A stretch of DNA of 7,525 nucleotides from positions 1 through 7,525 of the forward strand of contig CANIXM010000081.1 in assembly GCA_947471245.1 (NCBI GenBank), in the 5' to 3' direction. The notes under the pieces are model-generated. The model did not search any database. It was not told the DNA's origin and saw only the letters and a program-made list of their open reading frames with translations. Both the position numbers and the translations under genes were made by a program. Positions 1-4,214 of this stretch are shown here, piece after piece (position 1 is the first letter of the stretch; every line of letters begins with the position of its first letter). This stretch comes from Paludibacteraceae bacterium (GTDB taxonomy: Bacteria; Bacteroidota; Bacteroidia; Bacteroidales; Paludibacteraceae).

Positions 1-410
1 CTGATGATGTGATGCAAAATACTTTCTTGAAGGCATGGAAGGGTCTTGATACTTTTAGAGGTGAGTCACTTTTTGTAACATGGCTATACCGCATAGCCAG
101 CAATGAGACCATGACATTTTTAAATAATAAAAAGAGTAAATGGACGGTGTACATTTCAGCAGCTGATGAGACGCTATTACACGAGCTGGAAGCCGATAAA
201 TACTTTAATGCAAATGAACTACAACTCAAGTTTCAGAAGTCACTACTCACTTTGCCCAGCAAGCAACGATTGGTGTTTAACATGAAGTACTTTGATGAAT
301 TGACCTATGAGCAAATCTCTGAAATAGTAGGCACATCAGTTGGAGCATTGAAAGCTTCATACCACCATGCTGTTAAGAAGATTGAGAAGTATTTTGAGGA
401 AAATGAGTGA
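1..410 (+). CDS. ECF-type RNA polymerase sigma factor, 3' part (5' end outside window)
   Basis: This protein would direct RNA polymerase to a specific promoter set, probably in response to an envelope signal. The reading frame is open from the window edge (first full codon at 3) to TGA at 408-410. It begins DDVMQNTFLKAW, the end of sigma-70 region 2.2, and continues through 'GLDTFRGESLFVTWLYRIASNETM' (regions 2.3-2.4, core and -10 recognition). After a low-conservation linker, region 4 follows from about 'LQLKFQKSLLTLPSKQRLVFNMKYF', with the helix-turn-helix 'LTYEQISEIVGTSVGALKASYHHAVKKI' near the C-terminus. About 135 residues are present; ECF factors usually have 170-200, so about 40-60 N-terminal residues are missing. 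A GTG at 9 is an internal codon and should not be taken as the start, because conserved region 2 extends upstream of it. The downstream membrane protein and Spy-like protein suggest an autoregulated operon. The ECF assignment is firm; the target regulon is unknown. Confidence 0.93.
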   Translation, partial: DDVMQNTFLKAWKGLDTFRGESLFVTWLYRIASNETMTFLNNKKSKWTVYISAADETLLHELEADKYFNANELQLKFQKSLLTLPSKQRLVFNMKYFDELTYEQISEIVGTSVGALKASYHHAVKKIEKYFEENE

Positions 411-418
411 ATAGTAGA

Positions 419-440
419 CCCCTAATCCCTAAAGGGGGAC
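419..440. repeat. CCCCT...AGGGGG dyad element, probable interspersed Bacteroidota repeat
   Basis: Directly after the sigma factor stop lies a short imperfect dyad: CCCCT at 419-423 and AGGGG at 433-437, with CCCTAAAGGG nested inside. Translated on the minus strand it reads 'SPPLGIRGL'. From memory, very similar peptides recur as spurious ORF fragments in many Bacteroidota genomes, which suggests an interspersed intergenic repeat. It could also act as a weak hairpin between sigma factor and downstream gene, but the stem is short and no T-run follows, so I do not call it a terminator. The repeat-family assignment is recollection, not a search result. Confidence 0.45.
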
Positions 441-460
441 TTTTGAAGGTGTGCGGATTG

Positions 461-604
461 AAACGAGTAAACAAGTAGACTAGTGGACGAGTAAACAAGT
501 AAACAAGTAAACTGATGAACTGATGAACTGATGAACCGATGAACCAATAAACTGATGAACCGATGAACCAATAAACCAATAAACCAATGAACCAATAAAC
601 CAAT
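461..604. repeat. Tandem repeat: 18 units of 8 bp, consensus RAACYRRT
   Basis: Eighteen consecutive octamers run from 461 to 604 with no insertion or deletion. Three unit classes succeed one another. Units 1-6 end in AGT (for example AAACAAGT), units 7-10, 12 and 13 end in GAT (GAACTGAT, GAACCGAT), and units 11 and 14-18 end in AAT (GAACCAAT, AAACCAAT). From unit 7 onward all variation is A/G or C/T transitions at positions 1, 5 and 6. The array fills most of the gap between the sigma factor (stop 410) and the next gene, and its last unit supplies that gene's ATG (603-605). Because 8 is not a multiple of 3, every minus-strand frame reads a repeating LVYWFIG/SVHQFIS peptide; these frames are repeat artefacts. 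Confidence 0.95.
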
Positions 605-938
605 GAAACAGAAAATAAATATTGAAGACTTTGACAAGAAACTGCCTTTTGGGATTCCTGATGGTTATTTTGAAACATTCCCGAGTAGGATGATAGCTCA
701 GCTTGAACAACCAAAAAAGTCCATTAGATTCAGGAAATCATTGAAGATATGGATTTCCATTGCAGCCATGTTCGTAGGAATGCTGCTCGTAGGTAAGTTT
801 TATTTCATGCCAAGTCATTCAGCCAAAGTATTATCAGAAGTTTCTGTAGATACCTACGATAATTATGTGCTTTCGCAGGTGGATGAATCTCAACTTATCG
901 ATATATATGTGAATAATTACCCATCTACTAACAAGTAA
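603..938 (+). CDS. Small single-pass membrane protein in the anti-sigma position
   Basis: This 111-residue protein probably sits in the inner membrane and may restrain the upstream sigma factor. The N-terminus (residues 1-45) is cytoplasmic in character and carries 'LPFGIPDGYFETFPSRM', a PxGYFExxPxR motif I associate with small Bacteroidota membrane proteins encoded next to ECF sigma factors. One hydrophobic helix follows at about residues 48-69 (WISIAAMFVGMLLVGKFYF), preceded by the basic stretch KKSIRFRKSLK, which by the positive-inside rule puts the N-terminus in the cytoplasm. The C-terminal 40 residues are short, acidic and presumably periplasmic. There is no recognisable zinc-binding (ZAS) HxxxCxxC motif. 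The start at 603 is preferred because the next Met (residue 30) would remove the conserved motif; an in-frame TGA at 588-590 closes the frame upstream. No Shine-Dalgarno sequence is visible: upstream DNA is the octamer array. The next gene begins 12 bp after its stop. The anti-sigma role is inferred from position and topology. Confidence 0.82.
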   Translation: MKQKINIEDFDKKLPFGIPDGYFETFPSRMIAQLEQPKKSIRFRKSLKIWISIAAMFVGMLLVGKFYFMPSHSAKVLSEVSVDTYDNYVLSQVDESQLIDIYVNNYPSTNK

Positions 939-950
939 AATTATAGAACT

Positions 951-1409
951 ATGACCAAAACAATGATTGCTATCCTGCTTTTAGTAAGCAGTTATACCGT
1001 GGCTCAAGAGTTGAAGCCACGTCATAGCGTGGAAGAAATCCAGCAAATGAAGTGGAAAATGATTGTAGAAGCAACCAAAATGAGTGCTAAAGATATTGAG
1101 CTTATTCAGCCATTCTTTTTGGAACATGAAAAGTCAATGTGGAATCTTCACCAACAAAAACGTATGTTTTTCAAAACAGAACAACAAAAGGATGGAGAGG
1201 ACAAAGTGAATTATGCACAGCTCAATGATCAGTACGTAGAATTCGAAGTCAAAGAAGCTGAGTTGGTAAAAAAATATCATAGCCAATTGAAGAAATTACT
1301 CTCGCCACAAAGTCTATACGTTTATTACAAAGCTCAGAGGGAATTTAAACGCAAATTACTTGATGATATGCGTGGAAAAAGGAATGAAAAGAGACCAATT
1401 GCAGAATAA
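951..1409 (+). CDS. Secreted Spy/CpxP-like periplasmic protein
   Basis: This 152-residue protein has a signal peptide at residues 1-18 (MTK start, hydrophobic AILLLVSSY, likely cleavage TVA|QE), so it should be exported to the periplasm. The mature part is almost wholly helical and highly charged. It ends with 'LKKLLSPQSLYVYYKAQREFKRKLLDDM' (about 113-140), which matches the pattern of Bacteroidota Spy-like proteins found after ECF sigma/anti-sigma pairs (an LSPxx...Y.AEREFRRKLL-type end). Enterobacterial Spy and CpxP are periplasmic chaperones or stress sensors with LTxxQ motifs; here an LSPQ at 117-120 occupies a comparable place. It lies 12 bp after the membrane-protein gene, so the two are almost certainly cotranscribed with the sigma factor. 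A chaperone or sensor role is inference from fold and operon position. No terminator is seen directly after the stop at 1409. Confidence 0.8.
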   Translation: MTKTMIAILLLVSSYTVAQELKPRHSVEEIQQMKWKMIVEATKMSAKDIELIQPFFLEHEKSMWNLHQQKRMFFKTEQQKDGEDKVNYAQLNDQYVEFEVKEAELVKKYHSQLKKLLSPQSLYVYYKAQREFKRKLLDDMRGKRNEKRPIAE

Positions 1410-1443
1410 TTACTAAATAATTTGTAACATGAGACTCAAACTG

Positions 1444-1474
1444 TTTGGCAGAATCTGAAAAATTCCTATCTTTG
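1444..1474 (+). promoter_or_regulatory. Bacteroidota-type promoter for tRNA-Cys
   Basis: TTTG at 1444-1447 and TATCTTTG at 1467-1474 match the Bacteroidota -33 (TTTG) and -7 (TAnnTTTG) elements exactly, with 19 bp between them. The predicted transcript start, around 1480, is a few bases before the mature tRNA 5' end at 1488. Both elements, the spacing and the position agree, which makes this the best supported promoter of the window. Confidence 0.72.
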
Positions 1475-1487
1475 CAGACCGATTCAA

Positions 1488-1558
1488 GGTTCGTTGGCCG
1501 AGTGGCTAGGCACCGGTCTGCAAAACCGTATACGGCGGTTCGAATCCGCCACGAACCT
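1488..1558 (+). tRNA. tRNA-Cys (anticodon GCA)
   Basis: The 71-nt sequence folds as a cloverleaf. The 7-bp acceptor stem is GGTTCGT (1488-1494) with ACGAACC (1551-1557), and the discriminator is U (1558), which is characteristic of cysteine tRNAs. The D-arm GCC/GGC encloses GAGTGGCTA. The anticodon loop CTGCAAA has GCA at 1520-1522. The T-arm is GGCGG-TTCGAAT-CCGCC. The 27-43 position of the anticodon stem is a C-U mismatch by my alignment, with the other four pairs intact. CCA is not encoded (TCA follows), so it must be added by tRNA nucleotidyltransferase. It has its own promoter and terminator and appears to be a single-gene unit. Confidence 0.97.
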
Positions 1559-1565
1559 CAAAAGA

Positions 1566-1601
1566 AAACCCCATTAGATGTCTGTCTAGTGGGGTTTTTT
1601 A
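1566..1601. terminator. Intrinsic terminator, usable from both strands
   Basis: CCCCATTAGA (1570-1579) pairs with TCTAGTGGGG (1586-1595), a 10-bp stem with one G-T wobble and a 6-nt loop. It is extended by AAAA/TTTT on the flanks. Six T follow on the plus strand (1596-1601); on the minus strand the hairpin is followed by TTTTCTTTT. It ends the tRNA-Cys transcript and also lies 25-60 bases beyond the stop of the convergent minus-strand gene, so it probably terminates both. Confidence 0.88.
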
Positions 1602-1625
1602 ATTCAAGGATTGTGACCTAAGACA

Positions 1626-2255
1626 TCAATTTTCTTCATTGAAGTAAGATTTTTCTATCTTCTTTTGGGTGGGCAGTTGTTGCTGCTGCTTGGACTGATT
1701 CTCTGTTTTGGTGCCACCTTTAATGTCATTGTTGTGAATCAATACCGCATCTTTAAGTGTATTCTCAGCAGATATTAAGATAGGAATATCTATTAATAGT
1801 ATCCCAGCACCTATGCCTACTAGAGCTATACTGCTAAATAGTCCGTAACCGATGCAAAATCCTCCGATAAAACCAAATACATTAGCAACACCTGCCGTCC
1901 CTTTTGCTTGTTTAAATAAAGCATTTGCATCCTTATTGTGCTGTAAAATGTCTGACAAATCGTTCATGGATAGCTCTTTGCCATTAAGAGTGTATTTGTA
2001 TCCAAGACCCTTCTTTTCAATATAAATGGTGTCAGATGCGGATTGTTTGTTGTATAATATCTCTTTGATTGCAGTATTGTTAATCGTGGCATTTACCTCC
2101 AGCCCATTGGCCATAGTGGTGTAATAGACATTGATGCTATCTTGCTTGTTGACAGTACATTCTATTTGAGAACCATCCTTTTTGATGATAAAGTCCTTCG
2201 AAAACGCAAATTGAATAGCTAATAATGAGATAAATAAGATGAATAGTTTTTTCAT
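1626..2255 (-). CDS. Secreted/membrane-associated protein of unknown function with glycine-rich hydrophobic segment
   Basis: This 209-residue protein belongs to a type common in Bacteroidota; I do not know a function. The start at 2255 gives a clean signal peptide, MKKLFILFISLLAIQFAFS (cleavage about 19/20). A longer frame reaches 2372 but would put 39 poorly organised residues in front of it. Residues 20-70 ('DFIIKKDGSQIECTV...AIKEILYNK') resemble the small beta domain of proteins starting DxIxLKNGxxIxGxV, often found at the N-terminus of exported Bacteroidota proteins. Residues 84-118 hold 'YTLNGKELSMNDLSDILQHNKDANALFKQAK'. Residues 119-164 are a glycine-rich hydrophobic pair (VFGFIGGFCIGYGLF, IALVGIGAGILLI), probably a membrane hairpin. 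The tail (165-209) is polar, with QQQQ at 190-193. It is convergent with tRNA-Cys and shares its terminator. Confidence 0.8.
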   Translation of the reverse strand: MKKLFILFISLLAIQFAFSKDFIIKKDGSQIECTVNKQDSINVYYTTMANGLEVNATINNTAIKEILYNKQSASDTIYIEKKGLGYKYTLNGKELSMNDLSDILQHNKDANALFKQAKGTAGVANVFGFIGGFCIGYGLFSSIALVGIGAGILLIDIPILISAENTLKDAVLIHNNDIKGGTKTENQSKQQQQLPTQKKIEKSYFNEEN

Positions 2256-2279
2256 TTTGATTCGGGTTTTGTTTAAATG

Positions 2280-2316
2280 CAAAAGTATAATAAATGTTTT
2301 AGATTCATATTTCAAA
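2280..2316 (-). promoter_or_regulatory. Candidate promoter of the minus-strand secreted protein gene
   Basis: Read on the minus strand, TACTTTTG (2287 to 2280) matches the -7 motif TAnnTTTG exactly, and TTTG at 2316 to 2313 could serve as the -33 element. The spacer is 25 bp, somewhat longer than usual (about 17-23), so the -33 assignment is weak. The implied transcript start near 2273 leaves a short leader of about 18 bases before the ATG at 2255, and supports that start over the upstream one at 2372, which would lie upstream of this promoter. Confidence 0.45.
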
Positions 2317-2329
2317 CATATTACAAAAA

Positions 2330-2587
2330 TCACCCGTACCTGAATCTGCTCGGATTGGAGTGTGTAGTCCACGAATAGTACATCACAGTAGGTGAGGAAA
2401 AGCCGATTTTCGGATACGCATCCGACACAAACTGGTTAGGGTCTGCCTGGAAATGCATGCACGCAGCTCTTTTCAAATAACCGCAATCTGTTAGTTTGAG
2501 TTTGTTCAACAAAACGTCAATTGTATATATCTGTTTATCATCGTCCAGCTGTTTATTCTTGAAACCTCTTTTGCGAAATGATGTCAA
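2330..2587 (-). CDS. Doubtful unrecognised reading frame, possible gene relic
   Basis: An 85-codon frame starts with TTG at 2587; an in-frame TAG lies 15 codons or so upstream and no ATG is available near the start. I recognise no family. The peptide (for example 'LDDDKQIYTIDVLLNKLKLTDCGYLKRAA') has ordinary amino-acid composition in its first half, but the C-terminal end 'SSPTVMYYSWTTHSNPSRFRYG' does not look like a conserved domain. No promoter motif is evident for it, and base composition is visibly less AT-rich than the DNA on either side. It could be a decayed fragment of a larger gene or chance. The minus-strand frame just upstream ('SSAEQKLLSILEPRTFDIISQKRFQE', about 2548-2640, another register) is also protein-like, which would fit a frameshifted remnant. 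Confidence 0.2.
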   Translation of the reverse strand: MTSFRKRGFKNKQLDDDKQIYTIDVLLNKLKLTDCGYLKRAACMHFQADPNQFVSDAYPKIGFSSPTVMYYSWTTHSNPSRFRYG

Positions 2588-2634
2588 ATGTTCTGGGTTC
2601 TAAAATCGACAACAGTTTTTGCTCTGCTGAGCTG

Positions 2635-2703
2635 TATGTAAAGTACCTATGGATACTGCATGACCTTTGGCTTAAATAGATTTGTATTGACATACTTTAC
2701 ATA
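2635..2703. repeat. 11-bp perfect inverted repeat with 47-bp spacer
   Basis: TATGTAAAGTA at 2635-2645 is the exact reverse complement of TACTTTACATA at 2693-2703. The 47-bp spacer contains TAGATTTG (2677-2684), an exact match to the Bacteroidota -7 motif, but with no properly spaced TTTG in front. It may be the pair of ends of a very small mobile or decayed element, a pair of regulator half-sites, or coincidence. Confidence 0.4.
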
Positions 2704-2832
2704 AGTGAGACAGCAAGCGCCCAGATAGTACTAATTTTCAAATGGGATCTACGTAGATTGGAAGATTCCATTTCTTACCTCAACCTTTACAATGTTTATT
2801 GCCAAACCATTTTAAATTGCGTTATTTTCACC

Positions 2833-2846
2833 TTGAAATATTTCAA
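2833..2846. promoter_or_regulatory. Perfect 14-bp palindrome, possible Crp/Fnr-family operator
   Basis: TTGAAATATTTCAA is its own reverse complement. Its TTGA-N6-TCAA layout is the same as that of classical FNR sites (TTGATnnnnATCAA), differing at the fifth base of each half. It lies about 290 bp upstream of the porin start, in the AT-rich control region. A Crp/Fnr-type regulator would fit a nitrate gene cluster, but the distance is long and AT-rich DNA yields such palindromes by chance more readily. Confidence 0.3.
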
Positions 2847-3011
2847 TTTGATTTTATGCTGCATATTTTATATTGTTTCAGTTATTAATTTGTGTATTTA
2901 TATTTCATATTGACACAAAAACATGTAAAATGCTTTTAAATAGAAATTGATAAGACTTTAAATATATCATTGTGATAGTTAAATAAAATAAATAGCATAA
3001 ATATGGTGTAA

Positions 3012-3045
3012 TTGCATGTTATTTTATGTCATTTGTCTATATTTG
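3012..3045 (+). promoter_or_regulatory. Candidate promoter of the nitrate operon
   Basis: TATATTTG at 3038-3045 matches TAnnTTTG exactly; TTG at 3012-3014 is a possible -33 element with a 23-bp spacer. Transcription would start near 3052, giving a leader of about 85 bases before the ATG at 3137. A near-match further down, GATATTTG (3088-3095) with TTG at 3065-3067 (20-bp spacer), is an alternative. The region is so AT-rich that a single -7 match has limited weight. Confidence 0.35.
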
Positions 3046-3091
3046 TAACGTTATATATATAAAATTGATAGCAATAAATATGTGTGTGATA

Positions 3092-3109
3092 TTTGATTGT
3101 GTTATCAAA
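3092..3109. promoter_or_regulatory. TTTGAT-N6-ATCAAA palindrome upstream of the porin gene
   Basis: Arms TTTGAT (3092-3097) and ATCAAA (3104-3109) are perfectly complementary around TGTGTT. The half-sites look like FNR half-sites, but the spacing is two bases too wide (TTGA-N8-TCAA). It overlaps the alternative -7 element GATATTTG and lies 28 bases before the porin ATG, a place where a bound protein or a small hairpin could affect expression. Function is unproven. Confidence 0.28.
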
Positions 3110-3136
3110 ATAGTTACAAACTTAAAAATTAAGAGT

Positions 3137-4168
3137 ATGAGATTAAAAGAAAGTTTGCTTATATTAGCGGGAGTGTTTTTATGCTTAAGTCATAATTTAG
3201 AAGCTCAAACAAAAATTGAATCAAAGGAAGATAGTGTTAAACAGTCAACTATTCCGATGAGTTATGTGCCAAAAGTAAGTGGTTTTGTGAATGCAAGGTT
3301 CCAGAATACAAATTCAACATTCGTAGTTGGAAAAAATGGATTTGAAATAAAGAATGCAATTATAGATATTACTGGCAATGCTACAAATGTAATAAATTAT
3401 CGTTTGCGTTTTGAGTTGGCAATAACTCCTCAAATATTGGATGCATATGCGGAATGGAAGCCAATAAAATATCTTGGATTGCAGATAGGACAATTTCAGG
3501 TACCTTATACCTTTGAGAATCAATATGTACCCAAAACTCTTGAAACAGCAGAATACTCACAGGTTATTTCAAATTTGATTTTGGCAACAAATGGGGTGAA
3601 AAATAAAGGTCGTGATATTGGTGTTTCTATTAATGGTAATCTATTCTCCCAATCGGGATTTAATCTAATAGACTACAAAGTTGCAGCATTTAACGGAAAT
3701 ACTTTTAATGCGCCCGATGACAATTCGAGCATAGACCTACTAGGAAGTATTAATGTAAACCCAATTAAACCTTTAAGTATTGCCGCATCCTACCTTACTG
3801 GCAAATATGGTCCTGAGGCCACTAAGACAGACAAAAACAGGGCTTCACTCGGAATAAAATACGAAGATGGCAAAGCCTTATTCAGAGCTGAATATGTCAC
3901 TGGTCTGACAAATGCAGTTACTGCTACAGGATATTATGCTATGGCTGGTTATTTTGTAACAAAAGAGATTCAACCCATTTTGAAATATGATTTTTTGCAA
4001 ACAAACACGACCTTAGCTACTAGCGGGAATACACAATACTTGGCTGGGATAAACTATTGGCTGCCAAATAAATCAAGAGTTTTCCTTGATTTCACTTACA
4101 ATGTCTCAAAAAACCCTGCTATTGTAGATACTGGAAATATTACTGCTGGACTTATTGTGGCTTTTTAA
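3137..4168 (+). CDS. OprO/OprP-type outer-membrane porin, probable nitrate entry channel
   Basis: This 343-residue protein is a predicted outer-membrane beta-barrel of the phosphate-selective porin O/P family. The start at 3137 is chosen because it gives a signal peptide, MRLKESLLILAGVFLCLSHNLEA (cleavage about 23/24); the frame is open upstream but without any domain. The mature chain shows alternating-hydrophobicity strands throughout, with family-like segments 'GFVNARFQ', 'FEIKNAIIDITGNATNVINYRLRFELA', 'LDAYAEWKPIKYLGLQIGQFQVPYTFENQ' and 'RDIGVSINGNLF', and it ends in Phe, the usual terminal signal for barrel assembly. It is shorter than Pseudomonas OprP (about 440 residues) and may have fewer or shorter loops. 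Known family members pass phosphate or other anions; the 46-bp gap to a nitrate transporter gene and the reductase beyond make nitrate the likely substrate, which is inference. Family assignment is good, substrate uncertain. Confidence 0.82.
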   Translation: MRLKESLLILAGVFLCLSHNLEAQTKIESKEDSVKQSTIPMSYVPKVSGFVNARFQNTNSTFVVGKNGFEIKNAIIDITGNATNVINYRLRFELAITPQILDAYAEWKPIKYLGLQIGQFQVPYTFENQYVPKTLETAEYSQVISNLILATNGVKNKGRDIGVSINGNLFSQSGFNLIDYKVAAFNGNTFNAPDDNSSIDLLGSINVNPIKPLSIAASYLTGKYGPEATKTDKNRASLGIKYEDGKALFRAEYVTGLTNAVTATGYYAMAGYFVTKEIQPILKYDFLQTNTTLATSGNTQYLAGINYWLPNKSRVFLDFTYNVSKNPAIVDTGNITAGLIVAF

Positions 4169-4214
4169 ATATAATTAATCAACAACTAAGAATATAAATT
4201 TAAATATTACAACA

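Larger units (their letters stand above)
2588..3136. other. 549-bp intergenic region with no convincing gene
   Basis: No open frame here looks coding. The left part (to about 2800) has mixed composition and contains the spaced inverted repeat 2635-2703. From about 2810 to 3136 the DNA becomes strongly AT-rich (by eye well over three quarters A+T) and contains two palindromes (2833-2846 and 3092-3109) and a candidate promoter (3012-3045). It lies directly before the porin-transporter-reductase operon and is the natural place for its control region. A long frame starting at 3026 runs into the porin gene but its extra 37 residues lack any organised domain and precede a clear signal peptide. Confidence 0.7.

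Noticed and set aside
461..604. CRISPR array as explanation of the repeats
   Set aside because: Units are 8 bp, directly contiguous and without spacers; no cas gene is present. It is a minisatellite.
373..714. Three overlapping minus-strand frames (373-714, 422-637, 480-710) rich in LVYWFIG / SVHQFIS repeats
   Set aside because: They are translations of the 8-bp tandem array in all three frames and overlap the sigma factor end and the 603-938 gene; the repeat explains the peptide completely.
2256..2372. Upstream extension of the minus-strand secreted protein to 2372
   Set aside because: It would bury the signal peptide 39 residues inside the protein and lies across the candidate promoter at 2280-2316.
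2677..2684. TAGATTTG as a plus-strand promoter for the nitrate operon
   Set aside because: No TTTG at suitable distance upstream, and it would give a leader of about 450 bases. Isolated TAnnTTTG matches are expected by chance several times in AT-rich DNA of this length.
3026..3136. Upstream extension of the porin reading frame starting at 3026
   Set aside because: The extra 37 residues are a product of AT-rich control DNA and precede a clear signal peptide at 3137; a candidate promoter lies inside the extension.
3314..3523. Minus-strand 69-codon frame inside the porin gene
   Set aside because: Antisense shadow of a well supported gene; no recognisable domain.
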